A stretch of DNA of 64,000 nt from Primula veris (GCA_963682055.1 OY821751.1:6262001-6326000); one strand, 5' to 3'. Positions 34,985 to 46,927 are shown, counted from the stretch's first letter. A program made the numbers and translations. The notes: generated by a model from the letters alone, not told the origin.

Positions 34985-37248
34985 GTGAAAACTCAAGTTT
35001 CAAAATTGTGCAATTTTCTATTTTCTAAAATACAAATTCATGATTGAGAAAGTATACATAAGAATAAGAAGACTTGATTAATTTTTGCTAGGCCAAAAAA
35101 ATATGCTGGAAGTTTTGTGGACTACATGTATACAAGACATATAGATACCCAAAAGGGCACTTGAAATATAAATATCGGTGTCCAGTTTTGTTCTAAAGGT
35201 GTCATGTGTATTTCATTCGTACCTTTTAGTTGTCGAAAAAGGGAAGACAAGAGAGAATTCTTCCAATTAAGAGATATGATATTTGAAGACTACTGTGTTA
35301 AATATGTAAAGCACATCTTATCAACCTTTCTTCTTATATTAATTTTTAATCTTTTAGCCATGGTTTAAACAATTTAATGAGGTTGGTGTGTTTACACCTT
35401 ACGGATAACTGTCTAACATATATGCATTTTTACTAAGCATTGTTACCATTTCATGGTAGCATATAGAAGCAAGATGCCATTACTTAGATTTGGCTAATTA
35501 TAAAGAAGATGATAGGAAAATAAAATGTTTACACAAGTAACACTATCAATAACTTTAGTTGGTTGGACCATTGAGAGTGATTGCAGCATCATTTTTTATT
35601 GTAAGAAGTCGTTGTCTTTTCTTAAATTCTGTGAATTTTTCCTCTCACTTTGAGCTTCGTCTCTTGATGCAGCCTTAAGTACTCTGTTTTGATCCTTAAT
35701 GAAAATTTTCTTGTTATTTCATATGTGCTCAATTAGTATTAGAACTGTATTGAATTAAAGGTGGCAGATTTATGATATGAAATTTCTGAATCCGTGAAAG
35801 TAAACTTTCATATGTACTGGAACATTTTTGACTATGGTGTGTGGTCAAACTTTTAGAAACACGTTTTATTTTGCAGCAAAATACTGACATTGGATTCTAA
35901 TTATAGTGTATATGAATTATATAAAAACGATACAGAAATATCTCAAGACCAGAGGTAGATCACACTTATCTTATGTTGTATTCCTATTATACGTGCTGCT
36001 TTTAGAGAGGTGAACTCTCATATTGCTAGGAAATTCTAATTTAATCTAGTTATGAAAGTGTACATTTTTACTTAGCATAAGTGTGGTATATATAGGATAC
36101 AACAGTGAGGCAGTGCATAATAAAGAATAGACTTCTACCTTACTCAGAACTCTAACGCTAATTAAATTAGTACTTAATTAATAAATATTATATAATTTTA
36201 TTAACAAGAATAATATAATATTATCTAATTAATACTTTACCAATCTTAGAATATTCTATTGGTAAATTATATTCATTTCCACTAGAGAATATAATTGCAC
36301 TCTAGTTCATTCTCAAATAATATTTGAGAGCACATTATTAAAGACTTAATTTTCTCCTCACATTAAGATTACAGATATCCATCAAGTAAATAAATTACTG
36401 ACAATTATTTTCATCGGCATATTATTTCCTCGACCTTACCACTTAACTTATTTGTTGTGTCGGATATAAAATTCACTTGTAAGATTTGAGACAAACAAAA
36501 CTTATAAGTTTCTCGAGTGGATATCATCAATTCTTGTTAAGGGACGTAAATTCCGTCGATTATAAACACAACCATATAAATAATATTACTGTCTAACGTA
36601 TGAGTTTGTTGACCACAACAAATCTCACCCATGGCAAATCAAAGCAATATATATTATAAATATGTGTATCGAAAATAATCTAGGGATTAATAGTTTAAGT
36701 AATCATAATAGTTTCTTAGGTATAATTATTTTATTCTGTTCAGTACCATAAAATAATATAACTTTATCTTGTCCAATATACTCTAAGTATACTAGCACAA
36801 AGAGTCGGAACTCAACCGTTCCATATAGTGAAGGCAGAGCTACTAAAACTCTTTGCTACAACTCTACTGATAGTTTTCCACTCCATCTAAAGTCCTGACC
36901 GATAAAATACATTCTGTAAGAACTAGTGATTTGATGGTGGTGCTCGACAATGTGCTATTTCCGGTCTTCTGTTTTCCAAACTTGAGTTTTCAGGAAAAAA
37001 AAGACCTTATTTTGTATATATGGTTAAAAATTTATGTGTGAAATTGATACATACAACCACAATACTAACCTCTTCTAGGGTCTATTGTTGCATTTGTTAT
37101 TTGTTGTAACAATTATCATTACATAATCTTTGTCTGTAATGCTTAATCTTAAAATTCATAAAATACAGTGTTGAATTTCGTCGCATTTCTTTCGTTTTTC
37201 CTAATATTGGTATGTGTACTTGTTAGCCACTTTGAACTTACTACTTAG

Positions 37249-37570
37249 TGAAGAGCACAACAACTTTCGGCCTATTCAGCTTTATTATTTATGTGCCACT
37301 TTACATTTAAGTGGCATATTTGTTATTTTATATTTATTTTGGGGACCAAGTTAGATATTTGTTTTGTTGTGGGTATTATTTAATACCCACAACCCTTTTA
37401 CTAATTATTATGTTTTTGATATTGAGTTAATGAAAGAGTGCTAAGCCCTAGTTTGTTTTTCTTTTTCTATTCTACTTTGATTGATTGTGTCTTTTGACGT
37501 GAAATTGATCGCTTCTTTCTCTCCTAAATTTCTACCAACCCTCTGAGTTTCATCATTGGTATCTAGAGCA
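37249..37570 (+). mobile_element. LTR-like segment with primer-binding site
   Basis: Homology to the direct arm stops at about 37248. From there a 304-bp segment starts TGAAGAGCACAACAACTTTC and ends CTGAGTTTCA at 37552, followed by ATTGGTATCTAGAGCAGG, a slightly altered tRNA-Met-type primer-binding site. This is the layout of a 5' LTR and PBS. No matching 3' LTR is found before the duplication resumes at about 38995, so the element is truncated or the ORF belongs to something else. Confidence 0.5.
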
Positions 37571-37657
37571 GGTCCTTACTACACCTCATGGGAACCCTAG
37601 TTCATCTTTTTCCTAACTTTTTTCTGTTACTATTATCACATGGATCGAAAATAATTA

Positions 37658-38851
37658 TTGTTAGACATGGATATGATGAAGGTTGGGGTTAGGACACTAG
37701 AAGAAGGTGTTAGTGAAATTAAATCTCAATTGGAGTTGTTGTGTCGAATGAGCGGTATCGTGGTAAAAGCACAGCATCCGACTGCTGGTGGAGTTCTTCG
37801 GTTGGATGAGTATGGCGTTTTGGAGTTTCCGACAGTTGAACCTTTGCATCTCGGATTGGAAATATTTGAATGTGACGAAATTAATCTTATCGAACCCGTT
37901 ATGGAACCCACAAAAGAAAATATTCAGGTTGCCCTTAACGTTATATTGGACGATATCGATTGCAATAAAAATACTATACTAGATATTTTAAAACAATTGG
38001 GTAGCCATTTTGGTGTGGATTTAATGCATAGGAGCAACGAAGTGAAAGAGCTTATTACCGAGTACGTGAATAGCCTAAGTGATGATGAAGATGAAGACGA
38101 CGACGATTTGGTTCTCGAAACCGAGTCGGATGAGGGTAATTTTATTGAATGCTCAAATAAAAATTACGTTGATAAATATTTATCTATTATATCTGGTGAT
38201 AAGGCGCATAGCAGTTTTGTTGACATGTTTGTGATTGAATTATATAGCGAAAGAGTAAAAGATAAAAATATTTATAATAAACTTTTTTATATAGAGCAAA
38301 AGAATGGAATGATAAAATTGGTATTTGGTCGATTTTCTGAAAAAACTTTGACTGTTTGGTTTGGTGAAAACCTAGGAGAAGAAACAAATATTGATAAGTT
38401 TAATTGCGATTGGAAGAGTATGGGAAGATTGAAGGTGTTTAATAAAATTCCTGACCTAAATAATAAAGTTTGCTTATACGAATTACTTCTTTTCCGCTAC
38501 CATCGTTATATTTATTTAGTGGGTGATGATCATCTAATGTTTCTTGTGGATTTGATGTTTGAAAATTGGATGAATCGTGGAGTATGCTATCTGATATTGT
38601 TTTTCTTTTTAGGCTCGTCATATTACATGAGACATTCTAATTACTGGTCTAATGAGAAGTGTCTGAAAATTATAAAAATTGGTGTAATGATAGCTGTGAT
38701 GCTTGATGATATTTTGAAACAAGAATTGCGGTGTTTGGGTATACGGTTGATGAAATATGAGTTTATAAAATCAACAATTCGGTTCAGTTTTTTTCCAGCG
38801 AAAACTGTTACGACACAGTTTGGAAAAATAATTATTCTCTATAATAAATGA
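37658..38851 (+). CDS. Orphan 397-codon ORF, possibly gag-like
   Basis: I do not recognise the protein. It is the longest frame outside the copia element and is uninterrupted. Residues 1-35 form a likely coiled coil (VGVRTLEEGVSEIKSQLELL). Residues ~100-140 are helical (ILDILKQLGSHFGVD), followed by an acidic run (SDDEDEDDDD). The C-terminal half is rich in aromatic and hydrophobic residues (RYHRYIYLVGDDHLMFLVD; CYLILFFFLGSSYYM) with no clear family motif, no zinc knuckle and no protease. It follows an LTR-like segment and PBS by ~90 bp, the position of a gag gene, and an N-terminal coiled coil is common in gypsy gag. Start: an ATG at 37658, with further ATGs three and four codons later. Gag-derived or captured host sequence are both possible. 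Confidence 0.45.
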   Translation: MLDMDMMKVGVRTLEEGVSEIKSQLELLCRMSGIVVKAQHPTAGGVLRLDEYGVLEFPTVEPLHLGLEIFECDEINLIEPVMEPTKENIQVALNVILDDIDCNKNTILDILKQLGSHFGVDLMHRSNEVKELITEYVNSLSDDEDEDDDDLVLETESDEGNFIECSNKNYVDKYLSIISGDKAHSSFVDMFVIELYSERVKDKNIYNKLFYIEQKNGMIKLVFGRFSEKTLTVWFGENLGEETNIDKFNCDWKSMGRLKVFNKIPDLNNKVCLYELLLFRYHRYIYLVGDDHLMFLVDLMFENWMNRGVCYLILFFFLGSSYYMRHSNYWSNEKCLKIIKIGVMIAVMLDDILKQELRCLGIRLMKYEFIKSTIRFSFFPAKTVTTQFGKIIILYNK

Positions 38852-39169
38852 CTTCCGATTTGGTTGAAATATTGTACGTTGGTAGAAAATTCATGTACGG
38901 TTGTTTTGACACCAAAATCTCTGCATTTAGATAAATATCGACCGAGCTATAAATTGTAGAACTTTGGGCTGCGAGCAGTTTTTTATATTATTGTATATAA
39001 CAATTTAGGCACATATACTTCTTCTTTTTTAATTCCTTAATCTTCATTTGTTTTCTTTGGAATATGATTGTATATACAAAAGCTATTTGCTGAAGTTGTA
39101 AATAGAGTAGGATGGAGTTTTAACGGATGAGTTTATGAGACTTTAAAGATCAAAGAAAGAACTTTCGCC

Positions 39170-39352
39170 ACTATAAAAAAAAGTTTAGATAGCAACAATT
39201 TACTTTTTGAAAACTGATGGTAAAGTGAGTGTTGCTAAATTTTAGTAACAGTTTGGTAAAAAAATTTGTTGTTAAATCTAGCGAAACTCACTTTACCATC
39301 AGTTTAGCAACAGACGCTCTGATAGTAAGTTGACATTTTTTTATAATGGGTT
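39170..39352. mobile_element. Foldback MITE
   Basis: Outer ends are near-inverse (CACTATAAAAAAAAG on the left, TTTTTTTATAATGG on the right). Inside is an 18-bp exact inverted pair, ACTGATGGTAAAGTGAG at ~39215 and CTCACTTTACCATCAGT at ~39288. The direct arm at about 20105 lacks it. The target duplication is unclear. Confidence 0.6.
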
Positions 39353-39867
39353 AATTTGAGTTGTCGAATACCGATCTAAAAAAATACATGTTACTTCAGC
39401 CCCTAAAATTTATCTCTAACTTCAGCCACTGTCATTCCATTGATAACCATACTTGACACTCCACATTTGAAGTATTAACCGATATGTGCTTTAATTTAGC
39501 ACCCCCTCACTGCATAATATGTTGTAATTTTAAAAAGAATAACGAGTAAATGACAAAAACAGGGAAGATAAATTGACTATTGAAAAGTTATATAATTGAG
39601 ATTTAAATTTTAGAAACATCGTTCTTTTATTCGATAAACATATACATCAATACAAATCATATTTCTTCAGCCAAGTTTTCATGTCATGAGAAAACAAGAA
39701 ACCATTGGGGAACGATTCCCAATAGCATTTGTAATTATTATTGTCTCCTTCATTACCACAGTGTCTTTCAATCGAGTTACTATAAACATCAAAATGTTGT
39801 TGTTTTGCACCCCAATAGCAGTGACAAAAGTATAACGTTCTTCCAAAAGGGTTCATGTCAAATGAAA

Positions 39868-39872
39868 AGTTG
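39868..39872. repeat. Target duplication AGTTG, left copy
   Basis: Identical pentamer at 42696-42700. SPH1 carries a single copy at the equivalent position. Confidence 0.85.
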
Positions 39873-42695
39873 TGTCACACTCGGGATTTGGATAAATCCG
39901 AGTTGTGATTATAAATTAAATGAGTTTTAAATAAAAATGCAATAAACGAGATTTCAATAAATTAAATTCATTATTACAGAACCAGATAGCTTAACAAGGT
40001 CTGTCGATTATCACATTTGGTAGATCTATTGACCTAAGGATAGCCAATTATTTCCATATGTGATAATAGAAGAAAAAAAGTTCAAACAAAACTATAAAAT
40101 TCGACATGACATTTGCGTTTTCTATGTGTTTCCATAAAAATAAACCTGCTTACAAAACCATTCAACTACAAATGTTGCCAATACGATTTCACGAAATAAA
40201 GCAACAGTAAAAACGTCATTATTACCTACTTGCAATCCACCAGATACGAATACAATATAAATGATTGTTTTAAAAGGAGACTTGTCTAAAATAAATAATC
40301 TAGTGTGCATGCGGCTAACGGTATGTACATTTTAAACCAATCTCGCAAGCAGACAACTCTAAGTGTCTTCATGACTGTACCAACACATGTACATCGATAA
40401 GGAACAAAATGCTCAGAAAAAGTAAAGGAGGTAAGAAAATAATATTCGCTTTAAATAAATGTCCCCACACACAACCTAGCAGTTACATCTCAATAAATAT
40501 AATAAACACGACCAAATACAGATAATGTCTTAAGCCGACAAGCAAATAATAAAATCACTTAAATAACCGAATCAACAAAATAATAAATCCAATCATTAAT
40601 CACATCTCCAAGTCATCACAACTCATTCACAAGACTAACACATAAGATATTTAAAACACAAAACAAGCATACTTGGCCAACACACACTTCGGACCGATCC
40701 CCCACGTCACAGGACCTCTTTATGCAATAAGACCCTCACCCACTTAAACGAAGCACCATGCCTAATTGGGGCCAGTTTCAGAGGGAGCTAACCTCAAGGT
40801 AACTGATATTTCTCTTGTGCAAGTTACATCTATATGAACCTCATATATAGCCCGATGTAGGACCCCATCTACATCTCACCGTTGAAACTCCCTCTATAGT
40901 TGACACACAACTCATCGTATGAACCTCATATATGATACACACTCATTCTTACTTTATTCAAAACAACAAAAATAGATAAATGTAAATCAATTAATCACCA
41001 CATAACAATTCTGAGTCAACACATCCAACTTAACACCTTTCATTTGCAATCCAATTCAACAACGAATACAGTTACACACCAACACGTTAACAATAAAAAA
41101 AACGGTGACAATCGCAAGAAGATACATTCAGTACACAAGCACAATAATAATCCATTTTTAAAGATGAAGTCAATTTTATTCAATAACTCAATCTCCAAAC
41201 CAACTTGTCACTTATCAAACATTCGATGCATAACATAATAGTGGTACTAACTTAGTCGAGCAATTAAAATATTAGAGTAATAACCACACAAGTCAAACAA
41301 ACAAAACAATTAAGCCTCTTAAAGTTTAGATTCGTTTCTTTCCCCTTACCGAAACAAACGAGAGCTCGTTTGTAAAAATATACCAAACTCGAGATGAAAA
41401 CCCACCGATCCATCAGAACCAGATCTGGATAGTCTAATAACAGTCCATAAATAGACCCTAAACGTAATTAAAATGAGCTACCGATTAATAAAACTAATAT
41501 AAATTCGGACTATTATAAAAATCTCAAAACTGGGTTTTTATAAAATTAAAAATTAAATGAGTAGGCTCAAACAGGTAGATAGAGCTCGACGAGTACGTTA
41601 AGAAAATATATTTGATTGCGAAAAACGGACAACCAAAGACCTTGACATCAGCCTCCGAAGTGGCTGTCCGGAAAGCCACCACCTCCGCTACCCATCACCG
41701 CCGACCCTCCGGACTGTCGACGGCCTGGTCATCGCCGGTCTGGTTTCTCTCTCCAGCAACACTCCCTTTCTCTGCCCTGTCTTCTCTCTCTATCTTTCTG
41801 TTCTATATATGTATTCGATGTATGTATTTATCTGTATATATGTGTGGCTGTGTATGTATATAAGTATACTAGTAATCGTGCCCTACGCATTGTGTATGCG
41901 GCGCGTAATGCAATAAAAATATAAAAAATATGTATAGTTATGATATAAATATGTAGATAATATAAAAAAAAAATAATTTAAAATTTAAAAGAATGTTTAT
42001 TTGTTAAGGAGGGACAAATAGTTTTATTAGTTTTTACCATTTATATTTTTATGAGAGTATGATATTATTGTAATTAATATAAATGTGTAGGGGTATTTTT
42101 AGAAAAAAAATGACTAAATTGGGTAGCTTTGTATATATGTATTCGTTGTATGTATCTATCTATATATATGTGTGGCTGTGTATGTATATAAGTATAGTAG
42201 TAATCAAGCCCCACGCGTTACGTGTGCGGCGCGTAATGAAATAAAAATATATAAAATAACTATACTTATGATATAAATATGTAGATAATACAAAAAAAAC
42301 GTAATTTAAAATTTAAAAGAATGTTTGTTTGTTAAGTAGTGATAAATAGTTTTATTAGTTTTTACTTTTTATATTTTTATCTGAGTATGGTATTATTGTA
42401 ATTAATATAAAAGTGTAGGGGTATTTTTGGAAAAAAAAATGGCTAAATTGGGCAGTCTCGTTTTATTTGGGTTGGCTTATTATAATAGAATGATATGTAT
42501 TTAGGTATTAGGTTTTAAGTAAATTATTAGTTTAGTCCACATGGTTATCATTAGCTACTTAAACACCCAAAATTATTATACACTTGCTATTTAATATTAC
42601 ATATATTTCACATAAAAATAAATAAACACACTAAATTAATATCGCTATTTAATTAATAAAATCAGTAATAAACATTGAAATTTCGAGCCGTTACA
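39873..42695 (+). mobile_element. Solo-LTR-like insertion (2823 bp)
   Basis: Begins TGTCACACTCGGGATTTGG and ends CGAGCCGTTACA, giving the TG...CA ends of an LTR, and is flanked by exact AGTTG. It has no coding region, no PBS or polypurine tract and no internal long direct repeats at its ends. It is therefore best read as a solo LTR of a long-LTR family, probably Ty3-gypsy, though a large non-coding derivative is possible. A GC-richer block at 41620-41790 and a 328-bp tandem duplication lie inside. A related, more decayed copy in opposite orientation is at 42901-44907. Confidence 0.75.
41797..42470 (+). repeat. 328-bp tandem duplication inside the LTR
   Basis: Two units, the first starting about 41797 and the second about 42130. 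Each runs from TATATGTATTCG through TGTGTGGCTGTGTATG, GTGCGGCGCGTAATG-type sequence and a long AT-rich stretch to AAATTGGG. The opposite-strand copy at 43 kb does not show the duplication. Confidence 0.8.
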
Positions 42696-42900
42696 AGTTG
42701 AATGTTCCTCCTTAAGAAAGAGTTTGTAATCCCTGATCATCATTTTTTGACTTGCAGTGAACGCTTATCCCTCCGGGAACTAGGTTAGATAAAAAAAAAA
42801 CGTGCCTCGAGCACCTAAGACTATTATGTAGCTTTTTGAGAAAACAAAAAAAATAATCAATAAGAAGATGCAATGGACCGCTTGTTTATTCATTTCTTAT

Positions 42901-44907
42901 TGACCGATATTATTTAAAGTGATATTAATGTTTAGTGTATTTGTGTGTATGTGATTAATTCATAGGTATATAACAATGTTGGGTGATATGGGTAACTGCT
43001 AATAAATAGGTGGCGTCCTTGTAATTAAATCAAATCTAAAATCTAATTCATATAGCTATATACACAGCCACACATGCTCACATAAATATATACTAGGAGA
43101 CCTGCCCACCCGATGGGTGTAAATCCAAAAAAATATATGTAAACCGTTATGGTAGAATCTTTGATGAAGAGAGGAACAATTATGGTTGAGAGAGAGAGGA
43201 GGGATGAATTTGATGATTTGTGAAAGGATGGAGTTAATAATTAGATGACAGTTATTTTTCTTTTAATTCTCCTATAAAAGATGTTTACTGTTATTTTGTA
43301 ATTTTGTAAATTAATAGGACTCTTTTATAAATAATTTTTTCAAGGCTTCATAAGCCCTCTTCACATAAAGTAATAATATAGATATACATACGACATAAAT
43401 ACATACATACGATATACATACAAAGATACATATAGCAGAGAGAGAAAATGAAAGAGAGAGACGGAAACTAGTAGCCATGTCCTGTGACCACTCAGGTGGT
43501 CTGTCCGGCAAGTTTAGGCTATGATGGTGGTGGTACTTTTGTGTTTTCAGTTAACCGATTCAGAGGTTGTATCGGGGTCTTCGGAGGTCTAATTTTTACA
43601 AATAAATACATTTTCTTAACCTACTTTTCGAGATCTATCTACATGTGGATTGTTGAGGACAATTAGTAGGCTGTCCAGATCTGGTTGTGTTCTTTCAGTT
43701 GGTTTTTCGGCTCTACTTTGGGATATTTTGGCAAACGAGCTCTCGCTTGTTTCGATAAGGGGGAAAAAATTGATTTTACTATTAACGACTAATTAGTGTA
43801 GTGTTTATTAATGCATATGCTATTATAATGGTGATTGTTATGTGTTTAAACGTGTCATTGAATTCACTTGTCATTTGTGCTTGCGGGAATATATTACTGT
43901 CTGTCTTAAAATAGAAAATACAGTATTAATTTGGTTGTGTTCACAGTTAAATGGAGTGTGATAACCGGCTGATCTGCATTTTATTTTTTATCATTATATT
44001 TACCGTAGATGGGGTTCCTACGGCGAGATGTAGATGGGGTTGTTACATCGGTCTATGCATAAGGTTCCTACATCGGGCTATAGATGAGGTTCATATAGCT
44101 GTAAATTGCGCAAGATATGCAAATCGATGACCTTTGGGTTAGTCACTCTAAAACCGGTCCCACCTAGATGTGGTGCTCCGTCTAGATAGGTTTGTGATGT
44201 GTATCTTTCTGATTCATTTTGTTGGCTATTTATTGTGTATCGTTGGTTATATTTTGTACTAGTATGCTCATTATTTATGGCAATATGAATCGGTATGTCA
44301 CGATTTTTCTTATGCATACATGCTTGTGCCATTCATTTTAAAAGTAAAATTGATTTCTTACCTCTTTTACTTGTTTTTCTGTACATTTTGTTCCGTGTTA
44401 ATGTACAGGTGCTGATTTGGGCCGCGAAGATGTGTAGAATTGATGGTCCATGATTTTCCTTAACTGCTTACACTTCTCGAGTGCACATAGACCTTTGTTT
44501 ATATTGGGAATATTTTGTTAGCTGAGTCTGTTTGGCCTAATAAGCAGATGCCACATGTTTTACTGTTTAGACTTGTTCATTTTAAACTATGTGAGTGGTG
44601 GTAACTTGTCAATTGGATTGAATACGAGTTTTATCCTTGTCGGATCGAATAGATACGCAAAGGTCATGCCGAATTTTTCTATAATTTTTTTTTTTAAAAT
44701 CGTTTTGGTTGTGTTATCACATTTGAGCACCGTTGGCTACCCTTAGGCCAATAGTCACTCCAATGTGATTTTCGCCATGTTTCTAAAAGATCTATTTAGT
44801 TTTATTTTGTGAGGTATTGTCAAACTATTTTGCATATTTTGTCATTTAAACATTTTCTTTTAATTTATATTCACTACTCGGGTTATCCAAATAAACAGGG
44901 CGTGCCA
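42901..44907 (-). mobile_element. Second, decayed LTR of the same long-LTR family, opposite orientation
   Basis: On the minus strand it starts TGGCACGCCCTG at 44907 and shares with the first copy the ATCTACATCTC/GATGTAGATGG block, the ACCTCATATATAGCCCGATG region (here CATCGGGCTATAGATGAGG) and the GC-richer block near 43480-43560. Its 3' end at 42901 directly abuts the SPH3 leader. A segment starting TATATACTAGGAGACCTG (about 43090) replaces the tandem-repeat region of the first copy. No ORF with a recognisable product. Confidence 0.6.
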
Positions 44908-45631
44908 GAAGTAATGAATTGAATTTATTTGAGACTATATGTAAGAAAAATTAGGGAGAGATAAATTAAAAAAGTAAGTAATCACAATCTTGGGACAAAC
45001 ATATATGAGGAGTATCTTTGATAACTTGATACTGATACTTTGGGGACACTTTTATAAGAACCTCAAACTTCGACAAAAAAACTATTGACTTTTATTAAAA
45101 TTAAACTTACATATCTATTTGAATATTTTTGATTAAAGTGTGTGGTCAACCATCATGTATTCGAATGATGATCCTCTTACATACATGATCAATTTATTCT
45201 CTTTATTATTTCTCCATTGTTGGTAGTTTGAGATTCTTATAAAAGTCAATAGTTTGAGATTCTTATAAAAAGAGGTACTAAAGAGCTTTCTTTTCTTTAA
45301 CTTTTTTTTTGTCCAAACAATGGTTTTTTTTCATCTTTTAATAGTACATTAAACGTATTTTATTTTTCAAAATGAGATTTCACATAGAAAAAAATATAAA
45401 TTTGATGGAAATGGCAAGGTGCTTACTTTTAAGCAAAAACAACTCAAATGTCTCTCGATTAAGGTAGTTAATCAAATTGATGTAAATCGAGTGTCCCCAA
45501 AGTATTAGTATCAAGTTATCAAAGATACTCCTCATATATGTTTGACCCACGATTATGATTACTTACTTTTTTAATTTATCTCTCCATAATTGCTTTACAT
45601 GTAGTATCAAATAAATTCAATTCATTACTTC
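44908..45631. mobile_element. Non-autonomous element with ~140-bp terminal inverted repeats
   Basis: The left end GAAGTAATGAATTGAATTTA (44908 to about 45046) is the inverse of the right end (about 45492-45631), through ACATATATGAGGAGTATC and CTTTGGGGACAC. The interior of ~445 bp has no transposase. Long inverted repeats fit a Mutator-like non-autonomous element. Flanks CGTGCCA and CGTGATA are alike but not an exact target duplication. Its right part is also present in repeat F at 10.2-10.6 kb. Confidence 0.7.
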
Positions 45632-46023
45632 CGTGATATAAAAAGATAATTTATATCATTGTTATCTTTTTATCTAATTTACTTCCGTGATAATTCTAAC
45701 AATGTTGTCTAAAAGATAATTTGCATATAAAACAAATTTATAACAATGTTGTCTTTTTATCTAAATTAACAATTTCACGAAAAACATAATTTATAACAAA
45801 TTCTACCATTTCTGTCAGTGATACTTAATCGCTCATTTTGACGAACTACAACATTTGAAAATTTTAACTATTAAAAGACTTAAATCTGTATTTATTTATT
45901 TTTGTTAATGAAATATTTCAATTTTTTTATATAAAAAATCGTTAAATGATGTTTTCAAAATATACATTAAACATGTAATTTTTTTAGATATTTCTAACAT
46001 TTATATTTTTATATTATAAAAAA
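45632..46023. repeat. AT-rich spacer with short repeats
   Basis: Contains imperfect repeats of ACTTCCGTGATA and AACAATGTTGTCT-type blocks (45630-45770). No gene is seen. Confidence 0.45.
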
Positions 46024-46524
46024 GGGTGTTTTATAGGTTTAATACACCAAACTATCTGATTTTAACGATTTGGATACTCACCTTTCAAATTTTCCAATTT
46101 AGGTAATACACTATAATAATTTTCCAATTTATGTACCACCGTCTAAATAAATCACGGAATCATGCCACGTGACATTTGACAAACATTAATTTTAAAGGCT
46201 AGTTTGACAATTTTACACAAAAATATGTCATCCTATAAAAGCGTTTCCATCAATTTCACACATAACAAAAATTTGGATTATATGCTAATTTTTTTGAAGT
46301 GTTAAATTGGGGGGAAATTTTTTCTAATATGACATATTTTTGTGCAAAATTGTCAAAGTAATGTTTGTCAAATGTTACGTGACATGATTCCGTGATTTAT
46401 TTAAACGGTGGTATCTAAATTGTAAATTTATTATAGTGTGGTACCCAAATTAGAAAATTTAAAAGGTGGATACTTAAATCGTTAACAGCACTATAGTTTG
46501 GTATAATAAATGTATTTTCTTCCT
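46024..46524. mobile_element. Foldback element with ~180-bp terminal inverted repeats
   Basis: The left half, from ACACCAAACTATCTG through AATCACGGAATCATGCCACG to CAAAAATATGTCAT, is mirrored by the right half ending around 46524. The ~100-bp centre is unpaired. No coding sequence. Arm divergence (for example ATGCCACGTGAC against ATGTCACGTAAC) shows it is old. It lies ~485 bp upstream of the UGT start. Confidence 0.75.
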
Positions 46525-46918
46525 TATAAAAAGTTTACGCTTCATTATTCAAAGCTACGGGTTTATCGCCATATTTTACTTTCGTCCTTAATTGTACACA
46601 AGTTGTATGGTAACGTCAACCACGCAATGCCAATTAATTTTTAGTAACAACCAAAAAGGTGAATATGCTGGACACTCCAAAACCTAGGCCTGTTCTCAGA
46701 ATAAGATATTTGCATATTACATACCTTATCAACAAAAACAAATGTTTCCATACGTATATTCAAGTCAATTGGATTCAAACCAAGATAAATAAGACACATT
46801 TGCATTGCATGGTAATACATGGGAAATTGAAAATCAAACTAACATAATTACAAACTGACATTTGTACACCTGAACAGCAAAGTTGTCGTTGTATAACAAT
46901 CCATCTAATACCACAGCC

Positions 46919-46927
46919 CTATATATA
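46919..46927 (+). promoter_or_regulatory. Probable TATA box of UGT pseudogene
   Basis: CTATATATAG about 90 bp before the ATG at 47009. The position is plausible; no other support. Confidence 0.4.

Larger units (their letters stand above)
34985..39646 (-). repeat. Inverted arm of SPH-locus duplication
   Basis: Reverse complement of 19921-21905 plus the SPH 3' flank. Landmarks are TATACAAGACATATAGATACCC (35130), CTGGAACATTTTTGAC (35816), GCTCGACAATGTGCTATTTC (36949), GTAGGATGGAGTTTTAAC (39108) and AGAATAACGAGTAAATGAC (39536). Three segments are unique to this arm: about 35845-36935 (no gene or element end recognised), 37249-38990 (LTR-like segment plus ORF) and the MITE at 39170-39352. Confidence 0.7.
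39647..42893 (-). pseudogene. S-protein homologue 3, split by an LTR insertion
   Basis: The 5' part lies at 42893-42701 (MNKQAVHCIFLLI signal peptide). The 3' part lies at 39872-39647, encoding the MNPFGRTLYFCHCYWGAK region through the LFSHDMKTWLKKYDLY end. Between them is a 2823-bp element flanked by AGTTG. Without the insertion the two halves abut exactly, as in SPH1. Independently, the T-run in the 5' part is 10 long where SPH1 has GT7. That shifts the frame just after the signal peptide, so the copy was or became dead apart from the insertion. Its 5' leader is cut 7 bp before the ATG by a second LTR-like element. Confidence 0.88.

Noticed and set aside
41612..41863. 83-codon frame with a basic, Ser/Pro-rich start
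   Set aside because: It is inside the solo LTR and ends in microsatellite-like sequence; no sibling copy keeps it open.
41871..43130. Helitron 5' ends at TATACTAGTAATCGTGCC and TATATACTAGGAGACCTG
   Set aside because: The resemblance is vague. No CTRR end with hairpin and no AT insertion site could be demonstrated.
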